Shown one piece after another: positions 1 through 9,162 of a DNA stretch of 64,000 bases (position 1 is its first letter; each line of letters opens with the position of its first letter). This stretch comes from Sphingosinithalassobacter sp. CS137 (GTDB lineage Bacteria; Pseudomonadota; Alphaproteobacteria; Sphingomonadales; Sphingomonadaceae): assembly GCF_014334115.1 (NCBI RefSeq), contig NZ_CP060494.1, positions 2,634,501 through 2,698,500 of the forward strand. Direction: 5' to 3'. The notes beneath the pieces are model-generated. The model did no database searches, was not told where the DNA came from, and was given only the letters and a program-made list of their open reading frames with translations. Made by a program: the position numbers and the translations under genes.

Positions 1-484
1 CCAGCGTCGGCAGCACCGACGGATCGGTCGCGCGGCCGTTGTTCACGACGCGATGCCCGTCGATCAGGACCAGCGTGGCATAGGGGCCGATCCCGCGCAG
101 ATTGACGCTGTTGCCGAACACGATGTTGCCGGAGCCGCCGGCCTGGCCGCGTGAGTTCTCCGAGACGCCGAGGTCGAAGTTCTGCGGAATTTCCTTGATG
201 ATCCGATCTACGGTGACGCCGCTAGATTGTTCGAGTTCCTCCCGGCCCAGCGCGATGACGGTGGAGCCGACCGGCGCGACGCCGCGCACGCGGCTGCCGG
301 TGACGACGATTTCCGCCTCGGGATCGCCGAGTTCGGCGACCGGCGCGTTCTCCTGCGCGGGCTGCTCTGTCGGCGGCAGGGCAGGGCGGTCCTGCGCCAG
401 CGCCGCGGCGGACCAGCACAAGCTGGCCAGCGACGCACTTCCCAGCAGCAGAAGCCTGCCGGACATTCTTCCGTTGTCGATCAT
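1..484 (-). CDS. TonB-dependent receptor, N-terminal part (runs off window)
   Basis: This is the first 161 codons of an outer-membrane receptor that imports a ligand with energy from TonB. It begins with a signal peptide (about residues 1-32, ending ALAQ). A TonB-box-like stretch EIVVTGSRVRG follows near residue 60. The plug domain follows, with SVNLRGIG and TLVLIDGHRVV motifs typical of sphingomonad receptors. The barrel lies outside the window. The gene starts 47 bases downstream of the CocE-type hydrolase on the same strand, so the two probably form a transcription unit for uptake and hydrolysis of one compound. The family is clear; the ligand is not. Confidence 0.9.
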   Translation of the reverse strand, partial: MIDNGRMSGRLLLLGSASLASLCWSAAALAQDRPALPPTEQPAQENAPVAELGDPEAEIVVTGSRVRGVAPVGSTVIALGREELEQSSGVTVDRIIKEIPQNFDLGVSENSRGQAGGSGNIVFGNSVNLRGIGPYATLVLIDGHRVVNNGRATDPSVLPTL

Positions 485-531
485 GTCTTCTCTCCCGAAA
501 GTCCGGCTCTCGTTCGGCCGGTGATCTGGTG

Positions 532-2250
532 TCATCGCGCGAGCGGCAGCTCGATTCGCGAGGCGTCGCGCCCGCCGCGGAGCACCGTGATTTGCGGCGC
601 CGGGTCGATCCGGGTGTCCTGCAGGTTGCGCTGGCGCGGATCGGCGCCGGCGACGGTGAAGCGCAGTCGCGCGCCAGCCGGAACCACGCGTGATACGGGC
701 GTGAGCGCGATCGAGACCGGGGCTTCTTCGCTTGGTGCGAGCGTCTGCATGTCCTCCGACAGACCGGAGTGCCAGGGAAGGCCCAGAGTCTCGTACGGCG
801 CCTGCGACAGCTTGCGGTGCGTGAGCTTGAGCCGCCCGAAGGCGATGACCTCGGCCTCCCCTTCGGCATTGATCTGGTCGAGATAGACGAACAGGTTCGC
901 GTCCGGATCGCTGGCGGTGACGGTGAGATGCGCGACCGGGGAGCCGATCAGCGTCATCGACGCATCGAGTGGCGCGCTGGTATAGCCCAGCCCGTGCTCG
1001 ACCATCGGCCTGGGCCAGAAGGCGAAATATTCGGCCGGGGGAAGGTCGTAGTCCACCGTGAAGTCGTCACGACCGGCAGCGCCGGGTGCCGCGGCGAGGC
1101 TGGAGCCGGTTGCATCGGCCGTATCCGAAAGGAACCAGGGCACCGGCCGCGATTGCACGCCCGGCAGCTCGTCGGACTGGACGTACCGTCCCTCTCCGTC
1201 GAGACCCTCGACCCAATAGGTGGCGCGCGGCTCCCGATCGATGCCGTTTGCGACGCCCTTTAGATGATGGTCGAAATAGCGCGTGACCTCGCCCGCGAAG
1301 TCGAAGCCGGGGGGCGGGACACAATGGTCACCGGGCCCTGCGAGGAACTTGCCGCCCAGATTGGCGGCGCCGAGGATCACCTGGCCGGTCGGCTCGTCGT
1401 GCCAGTTGCCCCAGAAATAGGTGGCGATGCCCGCCTCCCGGATCGCGTCGAGATAGCGATAGACAGCCACTTCCTCCCAGAAGGCGTTGCCGGTGTATTC
1501 CGAGACGCTGTCGCGATTGGGCATGCCGTACCACAGCGGCCCCATCGGCGTATTGCCGGCGTGCTCGGCGACGGCCTGGCGCAGCAAGGTTCCGTCGGCA
1601 TCCGCGTCGACGGGAATGCTCGCGAGATCGACTTCGGCAGGCTCGTCGGGGCGCGTGTTGAACTGCGCGGTGATGCCGCCGCGCCGGACGAACTCATATT
1701 TGTCGAGCTCGGATGCACCGATGAAGACTGCCTTGAGCGATGGCGGTGCGGTCGTCGCGGTCTGAAATGTGGTTCCGCCGAGATAGGAGCAGCCGATCAT
1801 GCCGACCGAGCCGGTCGAGAAGGGTTGGCGTGCGAGCCATTCGACCAGATCGTAGCTGTCCTGTGCCTCGGTGCGGTCCTGAAAGCCGCGGCGCGTGCCG
1901 AACGAGGCGCCCTTGCCGCGGATGTCGGCGACCGCGATCACATAGCCCGCGCGCAGCAGCGAACTCAGCGCGAGCCGCTCGCTGAGCCCGGTCTCCACGA
2001 TCTCGCCGTCGGCGTTGCGATAGCGGGCGCGGTACGGTGTCGAGACGAAGATGACAGGAAGGGGTTCGTCGGCCGCTTCGCCTGCGGTTGCGGGGCGATA
2101 GATATTGACGGCCAGCCGGGTTCCGTCGCGCACGGGCACATAGAGCGACTGCCGCACGAAATCCTGCGGATCGCCTTCCTGCGCGGTCGCGGCCGGCGCA
2201 GGCGCGAGCAACGCGACGGCCATGCACAGGCCGATCAGCCGGTTCAGCAT
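532..2250 (-). CDS. CocE/NonD family hydrolase (X-Pro dipeptidyl-peptidase-like), secreted
   Basis: A 572-residue alpha/beta hydrolase of the CocE/S15 type, which hydrolyses esters or amides. The start at 2250 is preceded by GGAGAGGG and opens a clear signal peptide (residues 1-24, ending ATAQ), so a longer start at 2337 is rejected. The nucleophile motif GCSYLGG carries Ser at about residue 155. An acid candidate lies in NWHDEP and the His in GPGDHC. The C-terminal half has the jelly-roll typical of the family. It is divergent from a GntR regulator and lies upstream of a TonB receptor. A periplasmic or secreted role is inferred from the signal peptide. The substrate is unknown; cocaine-esterase activity should not be assumed. 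Confidence 0.88.
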   Translation of the reverse strand: MLNRLIGLCMAVALLAPAPAATAQEGDPQDFVRQSLYVPVRDGTRLAVNIYRPATAGEAADEPLPVIFVSTPYRARYRNADGEIVETGLSERLALSSLLRAGYVIAVADIRGKGASFGTRRGFQDRTEAQDSYDLVEWLARQPFSTGSVGMIGCSYLGGTTFQTATTAPPSLKAVFIGASELDKYEFVRRGGITAQFNTRPDEPAEVDLASIPVDADADGTLLRQAVAEHAGNTPMGPLWYGMPNRDSVSEYTGNAFWEEVAVYRYLDAIREAGIATYFWGNWHDEPTGQVILGAANLGGKFLAGPGDHCVPPPGFDFAGEVTRYFDHHLKGVANGIDREPRATYWVEGLDGEGRYVQSDELPGVQSRPVPWFLSDTADATGSSLAAAPGAAGRDDFTVDYDLPPAEYFAFWPRPMVEHGLGYTSAPLDASMTLIGSPVAHLTVTASDPDANLFVYLDQINAEGEAEVIAFGRLKLTHRKLSQAPYETLGLPWHSGLSEDMQTLAPSEEAPVSIALTPVSRVVPAGARLRFTVAGADPRQRNLQDTRIDPAPQITVLRGGRDASRIELPLAR

Positions 2251-2319
2251 CCACCCTCTCCCGAAACTTCTTTGCCGCAGGTTCCGGGATGCGCCGGAGC
2301 ATTGCAAAGGAAAAATGAC

Positions 2320-2337
2320 TGACAAAATGGTTGACAA
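2320..2337. promoter_or_regulatory. Direct repeat TGACAA x2 in divergent promoter
   Basis: TGACAA occurs at 2320-2325 and 2332-2337, a 12-bp period, between the divergently transcribed hydrolase and GntR genes. The second copy includes TTGACA (2331-2336), which could be a -35 element for the GntR gene. It is a candidate binding site for the GntR protein. The repeat is visible; its role is inferred. Confidence 0.3.
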
Positions 2338-2383
2338 TCCATCGGCGGATTTCCAGCATTCCGGCGATCAGGGAGGTTCGACG

Positions 2384-3058
2384 ATGGTGCATTTCGCCGA
2401 AGAATCGCTGGGTCCCGCGCCCGATAGCCAGGAGATCGCGGCCTGGATTCGCGAGCGCATCCGTCGTGGCCAGTTCGTGCCCGACCAGCGGCTGGTTGAA
2501 ATCGATATCATCCGCCGGACCGGGGGCAGCCGCGTGCGGGTGCGCGAGGCGCTGCAACGGCTTGCCGCCGAGGGGTTGGTCACGATCGAGCCGTTCCGCG
2601 GCGCATCGGTGCGCACCACCAGCCTTGACGAACTGCGGCACATCTATCGGGCCCGGGCTGCCCTCGAGGGGATCACTGCGGCCGATTTCGTTCTCCACGC
2701 ATCCGCAGCGCAGCGCAAAAGGCTCCAGCAACTGCAGGACGAGCTCGAACGCTGTGTCGCCGAGCGTTCGCCCGAACGGTTCGGCAGGCTCAACTCCGAA
2801 TGGCACCAGCTGCTCGTCGAGGGATCGGGCAACACCATTGTCGCCGAGCTGCTGCAGCGGCTGAACGTGCCGATCCACCGGCTCTTGTTCGAAAGCTTCT
2901 ATGACGAGCGGCGGCTTCGGACGGCGAACGAGGACCATCGCCGCGTCGTGGGGGCAGTTCTCTCGCGCGATCCCGATGGCGCCGAACGTGCGATGCGCGC
3001 GCATGTGCAGGCCGGCTTCGAGACGCTCTCCGCGATCGAGCGTGCCTATCACGCCTGA
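2384..3058 (+). CDS. GntR family regulator, FCD (FadR) subfamily
   Basis: A 224-residue transcription factor. A winged helix-turn-helix (about residues 15-80) includes VREALQRLAAEGLV. An all-helical FCD effector domain (about 90-220) follows. Probable metal or effector ligands are His in NSEWH, EDHRR and MRAH; the usual leading Asp of the first motif is Asn here. The start at 2384 has a strong GGGAGG seven bases upstream; an alternative ATG at 2315 with AAAGG would add 23 residues. It is divergent from the CocE-type hydrolase and probably controls that gene and the receptor behind it. FCD regulators usually respond to small organic acids; the effector is unknown. Confidence 0.88.
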   Translation: MVHFAEESLGPAPDSQEIAAWIRERIRRGQFVPDQRLVEIDIIRRTGGSRVRVREALQRLAAEGLVTIEPFRGASVRTTSLDELRHIYRARAALEGITAADFVLHASAAQRKRLQQLQDELERCVAERSPERFGRLNSEWHQLLVEGSGNTIVAELLQRLNVPIHRLLFESFYDERRLRTANEDHRRVVGAVLSRDPDGAERAMRAHVQAGFETLSAIERAYHA

Positions 3059-3076
3059 CGCGGCGCGCCCCCTCCG

Positions 3077-3090
3077 TGCAAGCGCTTTCA
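3077..3090. promoter_or_regulatory. LacI-type operator, site A
   Basis: TGCAAGCGCTTTCA is a near-perfect palindrome of the LacI-family type, centred about 55 bases before the MmgE/PrpD start. It matches three further sites in this island (9114, 11696, 11810), which suggests control by the LacI protein encoded at 13129. Confidence 0.6.
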
Positions 3091-3138
3091 AGACTAGGTG
3101 CAATCGACTAGGGGCCAGCGTGCAATATCGGAGGTTCC

Positions 3139-4515
3139 ATGCCCGAAGCGACGCCCCGGCTAAGTGAGACCTTGTGTCGTCATATTGCGGAAACCCCCTT
3201 TTCCGCGCTTTCACCTGCGACCGTCGCGGCCACGCGCCGAGTGCTGCTCGACGCCACCGGGGTGACACTCGCGGCGAGCGGCGCCAGTCCGGATATTCAG
3301 CCGTTCGTTCGAATTGCATCCGCCGGGCCGGGGCCGAGCGCGATCCTTGGCACCGGCAAGAGGGTGCAGCCGGCGTTCGCGGCGCTGGCCAATGGTGCGA
3401 TGGCGCATGCACTCGATTTCGAGGATGCGTTTGATCCCGCGCCCTCGCATCCCAACGCATCGATGGTGCCCGCCGCGCTCGCCCTGGCGCAGGCGCACCG
3501 GACCGACGGAGAGACGCTTCTGACCGCGCTGGCGATCGGCTGCGATCTTGTCTGCCGCATGGCGCTCAGCCTGCGGCAGACGATGGAGGAGAGCGGCTGG
3601 TATCCGCCGCCGATCCTGGGCGCGTTCGGCGCCGCCGCGGCCTGCGCGCGGGTGCTCGGGCTCGACTGGCGCCGGACCCGCGACGCGCTGTCGTTGATCC
3701 TCTGTCAGACGACGATGCCGGGCGAGATCAAATATAGCGGCGACACCGTGATCCGCGCCGTGCGCGAAGCCTTTCCGGCGCAGGCGGCAGTGCTCGCCGC
3801 GCAGCTCGCACGCGAAGGCGTGGCAGGGTTCGACGCGCCGCTCGAGGGGAAGGGCGGATTTTTCAGGCTCTATGTCGACGGGCACTATGACCCTGCCGTG
3901 CTGACCGAGGGGCTGGGCACGCGATTCTACGGCGAGCAGTTGAGCTTCAAGCCCTGGCCGGCCTGTCGCGGGACGCATGCGTTCATCGAGCTCGCCGGGG
4001 CCATGGCGGCTGAACATGGCAGCGACTGGCGCGACATCGAATCGATCGTCGCGCATACCGATCCCGTGCATCGGATGCTCTGCGAGCCGCTGGAGCGCAA
4101 AGCGGCGCCGGCGGTGGCGATCGACGCCAAGTTCAGCATCCCCTTCACAATCGCCACGCGGCTGGTGCGCGGGCGAGTGACGCTCGACGATTTCGATGCG
4201 GCGGCACTGGCCGACCCCGAGGTTCGTGCTCTGGCGGCGCGAATCGTGCCTCGCGAGGATCCGGCATTCGGCTGGCGGCTCGGCTCGGGAGGCGCGCTGA
4301 CGATCACGATGCGAAGCGGCGAAAGGTTTCATCGCGAAGTGCGCGATGCGCTCGGCTGTCCGGACCGCCCACTGTCGGACGCGCAGCTGGTGGAGAAGTT
4401 CGTCGATTGCGCCGGGCGCGCAGAACGCCCGTGTGGCCGTGACGAGGCGCTGGCGTTGGCAGACGCGATCCTGACAAGCGACACCTGTGACGACATCGGC
4501 GCGCTGTTCGCCTGA
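3139..4515 (+). CDS. MmgE/PrpD family protein
   Basis: A 458-residue member of the family that includes 2-methylcitrate dehydratase (PrpD), cis-aconitate decarboxylase and iminodisuccinate epimerase. The large helical domain contains the characteristic stretch AHALDFED (about residue 95) followed by HPNASMVPAALALA. The C-terminal alpha/beta domain begins around residue 270. The start is supported by GGAGG nine bases upstream. It lacks prpB/prpC neighbours, so a propionate pathway is unlikely. It sits in an island with a P450, MFS transporters and TonB receptors and has a LacI-type operator in front. It probably acts on a small carboxylic acid made during catabolism of the island's unknown substrate. 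Confidence 0.88.
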   Translation: MPEATPRLSETLCRHIAETPFSALSPATVAATRRVLLDATGVTLAASGASPDIQPFVRIASAGPGPSAILGTGKRVQPAFAALANGAMAHALDFEDAFDPAPSHPNASMVPAALALAQAHRTDGETLLTALAIGCDLVCRMALSLRQTMEESGWYPPPILGAFGAAAACARVLGLDWRRTRDALSLILCQTTMPGEIKYSGDTVIRAVREAFPAQAAVLAAQLAREGVAGFDAPLEGKGGFFRLYVDGHYDPAVLTEGLGTRFYGEQLSFKPWPACRGTHAFIELAGAMAAEHGSDWRDIESIVAHTDPVHRMLCEPLERKAAPAVAIDAKFSIPFTIATRLVRGRVTLDDFDAAALADPEVRALAARIVPREDPAFGWRLGSGGALTITMRSGERFHREVRDALGCPDRPLSDAQLVEKFVDCAGRAERPCGRDEALALADAILTSDTCDDIGALFA

Positions 4516-4524
4516 ACCCGCGTT

Positions 4525-5304
4525 TCAGAACTCCGGGCGGATTTCCACGCGCCGCTGCGACTGCCCGGGCAGACCGTCCGCGTCGGCATCGTCGATGGGC
4601 GTGCTGCCGCTTTCCCAGCGTGCTCCGACGGGCGTGCCGGGAAGCAGCCGGCGCATCGCCTCCGCCACCATCTCAGCGCGCTCGCGTGCGACTTGCGGGC
4701 GCTCCGCCAGAGTGCGGCCGGAGATGGTTTGCGGATCGGTTGCGGCATAGCCCGTGATGACGATGCGGCGTGGCTGCGCGGCCCGCAGCCAGGTCGCCGC
4801 GCGGTCGATCAGATAGTCGTCATACTGATAGATCAGAAAGTCGCGGTCGAACTCGAAATAGAGATAGAAGCTGCGCGGCTCATAGGGCGGGGGCGGGACT
4901 TCGCGCGGAACCGCCATCGGCTGGACGAAGCGCCCCTCAAGCACATAGCGCCTACCCGGATACCCCTCCGCCGGCAGCATGTGCCGAGTGCAGCCTTCTT
5001 CGAGCGTCGAGGTGCGCACCGGGTCGAGCGTCACGCCGCCGCATGCGCCGTCCTGTCCGGCGGAAACGCGACCCTCGACCAGGACGGCGTAATTCCAGTC
5101 GGGCTTGGTCGGGGAAGCGCTGACGTCGTAGCGGATGCCGGTTTCGTGCATATCGGCGAGCCAGCATCCCGATTTCCGTCCTGCATCGGTGTCGCGGTAG
5201 ATCGGGCAAGTGACGAAGCGCACGATGTCGTCGGTCTGGGCGAGTGCGGTGCCGGGGAGCACGAGCGCAGCGGCGGCCGTGGCGAGATTGCGCCAGCGAA
5301 TCAC
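4525..5304 (-). CDS. OmpA-domain protein, exported
   Basis: A 259-residue exported protein with a signal peptide (1-23, ending ALAQ). A central region with several Cys follows. The C-terminal OmpA-like peptidoglycan-binding domain (about 150-259) shows YLYFEFDRDFL, IVITGYAATDP and QRRVEIRPEF. The start is GTG at 5304, overlapping the stop of the upstream cytochrome gene as GTGA, so the two are translationally coupled. The coupling suggests it anchors or accompanies the di-haem cytochrome in the periplasm. Its gene end faces the PrpD gene end nine bases away. Confidence 0.8.
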   Translation of the reverse strand: MIRWRNLATAAAALVLPGTALAQTDDIVRFVTCPIYRDTDAGRKSGCWLADMHETGIRYDVSASPTKPDWNYAVLVEGRVSAGQDGACGGVTLDPVRTSTLEEGCTRHMLPAEGYPGRRYVLEGRFVQPMAVPREVPPPPYEPRSFYLYFEFDRDFLIYQYDDYLIDRAATWLRAAQPRRIVITGYAATDPQTISGRTLAERPQVARERAEMVAEAMRRLLPGTPVGARWESGSTPIDDADADGLPGQSQRRVEIRPEF

Positions 5305-6809
5305 AGGACGCTCATCAGATTGACGAGGTCCTGCTTCTCCTGCTCGGTATAGCCGATATCGTAGCGCCGATCGTAATAGTCGACCACGCCGCGCAGGTCG
5401 GACGCGGAGCCGTTGGAGAAATAGGGCGCGCGAGCCGCCAGCCCGCGCATCGACTGGAGCGTGATCTTTCCGACGTCGGCGCAGCGCCCGGTGGTGAGTG
5501 CGAAGCCCGGATCCGATGTATGGATGACGCGTCCATAGAAGGGATGCGGCCTGCCGGTGCAGGTGATGCGGAACAGTGGCAGGTGCGGCGCGGGATCGGC
5601 GAACGGCTGGGTCGTGGTGCCCAGATCGACCTGGCCGGGGGCGACGTCGTTCCCCATCATCGTCATGTTGTGACAGAAGACACAGCTGTTGCGCACCGGA
5701 TTGCCGAAGCCGATCGGCGCATTGATGCCGGCACTGTCGGTGATGAGGAAGGTCTTGTCGCGGAACACGCGCGCGCCGCGTGCGACGGACTGGCGAAAAG
5801 CGAGCGCTTCGGGCGAAAGCGTGACGCGTTCGGCGTCGCTGATCCTTTCCCATGCTTCGAATTCGCTCCACAATGGCGTGCCGATGCTGCCGAGCTGGCC
5901 CGGCTCGGAATCGGCCAGCTTGCGCGGCCCTCCCTCCGCGCCGCCCGCGTCGAGCGCTCCGCCGGCACTGGAGAATTGCTGCGCGGCATAGACGCGCAGG
6001 ATGAACTCCTCGATACGGTCGCGCTCGCCCGCGTCCATCTGCGCGAGCAGCTGAAGGTGCGTCGCGGCGGCGTCGCGCATCTGGTCGCCCAGCGTGCCCG
6101 AGCGCCCGTCGGCCATCAGGTTGCCTGACATGGGCCTTCCCGAGACCGGATCGAGCGGCAGCGGAAGCCCCTGTTTGGGATCATAGGCGAAGCCGGTGGC
6201 GATCAGATATTTGAGGTTGGCGACCGGGCGGGGGCGGCGATAAACCGAGACGTTCCCCGCGGCGGGGCCATATTCCTCCCCGCTGTTGCACCCATAGGGA
6301 TCGCGAACCACTTCGATCGTGAAATCCGGTTCGACCGCGCGACCGTTCCATTCGGTCACCGGCCAGGGAAGCTGAATGCGGATCAACCCGTGGTCGAGCA
6401 GCAGCGAGTGCGATGCGCGCTCGCCCTGCGGCAGCGTGGGGCAATTCGAACCGTCGTAGGCAGAGAACAGCTGGTCGCGGCCGCCGGTCGCTTCCCATCG
6501 TTCACGCGCGCTCTCGACCGACAGGCTCATCGCGTCGGCAGGCTGGTGGCACGTCACGCAGGCACGGCCGTTGGCACCGGGCGGCGCGAAAAAGGGATGA
6601 TCGCGCGTGTCGAGGGGGCCATTGGCCAGCAGCACGCGCAGCACGCCCTGTTCGTTGCGATAATCGACCTGCGCGGGGAAGGTTCGCCCGTCGCCCGGAG
6701 CCCACCAGTCCTGCGGTGCCGCCGAGCGGACCGCCGCCGTTCCGACGAGCAGTCCGGCGGACGCGAAGAGCAGAAGGCGGCCTGCGAAGCGAAAGATCAC
6801 TCTATCCAT
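5301..6809 (-). CDS. Secreted di-haem cytochrome c (MauG/CcpA-like)
   Basis: A 502-residue exported protein with a signal peptide (about 1-30). Two haem c motifs are visible, CVTCH in the N-terminal third and CVFCH in the C-terminal half. Near the end, TLQSMRGLAARAPYFSNG and DYYDRRY match the bacterial di-haem peroxidase/MauG pattern, in which this loop borders the haem site. It lies between a TonB receptor and the coupled OmpA-like gene on the same strand. A periplasmic peroxidase or oxidative modification of a substrate is plausible. It is longer than a classic cytochrome c peroxidase (about 330 residues). GGGAG supports the start. Confidence 0.82.
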   Translation of the reverse strand: MDRVIFRFAGRLLLFASAGLLVGTAAVRSAAPQDWWAPGDGRTFPAQVDYRNEQGVLRVLLANGPLDTRDHPFFAPPGANGRACVTCHQPADAMSLSVESARERWEATGGRDQLFSAYDGSNCPTLPQGERASHSLLLDHGLIRIQLPWPVTEWNGRAVEPDFTIEVVRDPYGCNSGEEYGPAAGNVSVYRRPRPVANLKYLIATGFAYDPKQGLPLPLDPVSGRPMSGNLMADGRSGTLGDQMRDAAATHLQLLAQMDAGERDRIEEFILRVYAAQQFSSAGGALDAGGAEGGPRKLADSEPGQLGSIGTPLWSEFEAWERISDAERVTLSPEALAFRQSVARGARVFRDKTFLITDSAGINAPIGFGNPVRNSCVFCHNMTMMGNDVAPGQVDLGTTTQPFADPAPHLPLFRITCTGRPHPFYGRVIHTSDPGFALTTGRCADVGKITLQSMRGLAARAPYFSNGSASDLRGVVDYYDRRYDIGYTEQEKQDLVNLMSVL

Positions 6810-6860
6810 TCTCCCGACTGGCCGATCGCTGCCCTGGAGCGGCGATCGGCAGGTCGCGGG

Positions 6861-9056
6861 TCAATTCCCGAACCGAAGCACGGTGCGCACGCCGAAGGTG
6901 CGTGGGGCGCCATAGATGATGCCGCCGTCGGCGCTCGAGCTGTTCTGGATCTGCGTTGCGATATAGGTCTCGTCGGTCAGATTGTTGACGAACAGCTCGA
7001 CCTTGTAGCGATTGGATACGTCGAGCGTGAGGCGCGCGTCGAACAGGTCACGGCCGGGCACCAGCGTGTTCACGCTGGGGAAGGGCGTGGCATATTGCTC
7101 CGACAGGTGCGACCACTGCACGCGCGGAGTGATTTCCACGTCGCCAAGCAAGAAGCCGTACTGCACGCCGGCGTTCACCGTCCATTCGGGCGAGAAGGGC
7201 AGAACGCGTCCCTCGGGAACGAAGCGCAAATTGGTGGGACAGCCAGGATCGGTTCCGGCGGCATTGGTATCCGAAATGCACGCCGAATTGCTGAACTGCG
7301 CATCGAGATAGCCGGCACCCAGATTGAAGGCGAGGCCGCCGAACTGGCCGGTGATTTCCAGCTCGCCGCCCTTTGCGCGGCCCGCCAGCGCGTTCTGGGT
7401 AACGGGCAGGCCGCCCACCAGACTTGAAAGCTGAATGTCCTTGTAGTCGGAATAGAAGGCGGCGCCGTTCACCCGCAGGTGCCGGTCGAGCAGTTCGGTC
7501 TTGAAGCCCGCCTCATAGACGAAGTTGCGCTCGGGATCGAAGTCGGGCGTGTTCGGCGTCAGATTCACCCCGCCCGCCTTGTAGCCCTTCGACGCTGTCA
7601 CATAGAGCATACTGTTGTTGGCGAAATGATAATTGGCTCCGACCTTGCCGGTCAGCTGCGTCGATGACTGGTCGCTCACGAACGGCAGCGGGATCGGCGG
7701 CCCGGGAACCGCATAGCGCGTATAGACCTGTTCGTCCCAGCTATAGCGGGCGCCGGCGAGCAGTTCGATCTGGTCGGTCACGAAATAGTTCGCCTGGCCG
7801 AACAGCGACTTGGAGCTGTTCTCGGCGAGCGTGATGATATCGCTGTTCGACTGGAACAGATCGGTCGTGTTGCGATTATCGCGTTGCAACGTGACGCGGA
7901 CGTCCTCGTCGAGCAGAAAGCCGCCGACCACCCATTGGAACGGCCCTGAACCGGTCGACAGCAGGTTCACTTCAGCGATCAGCGTCTCGAAGCGCGTGAC
8001 CGCGTTGCTGACCCGGCCCGGATAGAGGCGCGTGTTCGCGCCGCTTGTCGGCAGGCCGGCGGGAACTGCGGGTTCGGTCGCTGTGCGGTCGCCGTCGGTC
8101 TGATCGTGAGTCGTGCCGTCTTGCCACGAGAGGAGCCCGCGAAGCTGCACTGCGCCGGAAAGATCGTATCGTGCTTCCCCCGAAAGCCGATAGCCGGTCT
8201 GGTCCTGGAATGAGAGCGCATCCTCTTCGATGACGAAGGGATCGTCGGTGACGGTGTCGTTGCGATTCTTGACTGCGTTATTGTCGCTGCGAACGTCGAA
8301 ATATTCGCCACGGACATTGACGTTGAGCCGTCCGTCGTCGCTGCGCAGCCGCAGGTTCGCGCGCACGGCATCCATGTTGAGGTTGCCGGGCTGGCTGGGC
8401 GACGGGCCAATGTTCGTCGTGAAGCTGTCGCGCTCCTCGTGCACCGCCGCCAGCCGCAGGCCGGCATTCTCCCCGGCGACGTTGACGGCGGCCACGCCGC
8501 GGTAGCGGTCATAGTTGGCGGCGGTGAGATCGACCATCCCGAGGACGCTGTCGAATTCCACTTCCGGGGTGCGGACATAGATCGCACCGCCCGTCGAATT
8601 CTGGCCCGTGAGGGTTCCCTGCGGACCGCGCAGCACCTCGATCGTCGCGATGTCGAAGAAGCTGTGGCCGATGAATTGCTCGTGCGGGATCAGCACGCCG
8701 TCGATGTAATAGGCGACGCCCGGGTTCGAGGTCGGCGCGGACTGCGCAATGCCCACGCCGCGAATGTTGATGAAAGTCGAGCGGTTGAAGGTGTTGATCG
8801 CGATCGAGGGCGCCACCTGCTGAATGTCGTTCAGATTGACGACGCCCTTCTGCGCCAGTTCCTCGCCGGTGAGCACCGTGGCGGAGATCGGCACGTCCTG
8901 AAGGCTCTGCTCGCGGCGTTCGGCGGTGACGACGATTTCCGTCAGACCCGAGTCGCGGTCCTGCGGAGCGCTGCTCTGCGCAAGCGCTGGCATCGAAATT
9001 CCGCTCAGCAACAGGCCGATCGTGCCGCAGGCGGCACGGCTAACGCCAATCTTCAT
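6861..9056 (-). CDS. TonB-dependent receptor (complete)
   Basis: A 731-residue outer-membrane receptor with a signal peptide (1-26, ending ALAQ) and a TonB box EIVVTAERREQ at about 40-50. The plug shows FINIRGVGI and VEVLRGPQGTL-like motifs (here IEVLRGPQGTLTGQNSTGG). A 22-strand barrel ends in aromatic-rich FGVRTVLRFGN. GGGGAG supports the start. A LacI-type operator lies 58 bases upstream. The cytochrome and OmpA-like genes follow on the same strand, so a three-gene operon is likely. The family resembles receptors of sphingomonads for hydrophobic or plant-derived compounds; the ligand is unknown. Confidence 0.93.
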   Translation of the reverse strand: MKIGVSRAACGTIGLLLSGISMPALAQSSAPQDRDSGLTEIVVTAERREQSLQDVPISATVLTGEELAQKGVVNLNDIQQVAPSIAINTFNRSTFINIRGVGIAQSAPTSNPGVAYYIDGVLIPHEQFIGHSFFDIATIEVLRGPQGTLTGQNSTGGAIYVRTPEVEFDSVLGMVDLTAANYDRYRGVAAVNVAGENAGLRLAAVHEERDSFTTNIGPSPSQPGNLNMDAVRANLRLRSDDGRLNVNVRGEYFDVRSDNNAVKNRNDTVTDDPFVIEEDALSFQDQTGYRLSGEARYDLSGAVQLRGLLSWQDGTTHDQTDGDRTATEPAVPAGLPTSGANTRLYPGRVSNAVTRFETLIAEVNLLSTGSGPFQWVVGGFLLDEDVRVTLQRDNRNTTDLFQSNSDIITLAENSSKSLFGQANYFVTDQIELLAGARYSWDEQVYTRYAVPGPPIPLPFVSDQSSTQLTGKVGANYHFANNSMLYVTASKGYKAGGVNLTPNTPDFDPERNFVYEAGFKTELLDRHLRVNGAAFYSDYKDIQLSSLVGGLPVTQNALAGRAKGGELEITGQFGGLAFNLGAGYLDAQFSNSACISDTNAAGTDPGCPTNLRFVPEGRVLPFSPEWTVNAGVQYGFLLGDVEITPRVQWSHLSEQYATPFPSVNTLVPGRDLFDARLTLDVSNRYKVELFVNNLTDETYIATQIQNSSSADGGIIYGAPRTFGVRTVLRFGN

Positions 9057-9113
9057 GCCACTCTCCCCGAAATCTATTGTTATGATGTATGGCTATTCGC
9101 TCAAGCGCGGCTT

Positions 9114-9127
9114 TGCAAGCCCTTGCA
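9114..9127. promoter_or_regulatory. LacI-type operator, site B
   Basis: TGCAAGCCCTTGCA has perfect six-base arms around CC. It lies 58 bases upstream of the TonB receptor start and matches the sites at 3077, 11696 and 11810. Confidence 0.62.
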
Positions 9128-9162
9128 TCACTGACAAACGCACTAGTTCCGCGCGTGCTGCT

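Noticed and set aside
1694..3460. 588-codon minus-strand ORF over the GntR and PrpD genes
   Set aside because: It is antisense to well-supported genes and its sequence lacks family motifs; its end shares the region of the CocE gene in another frame.
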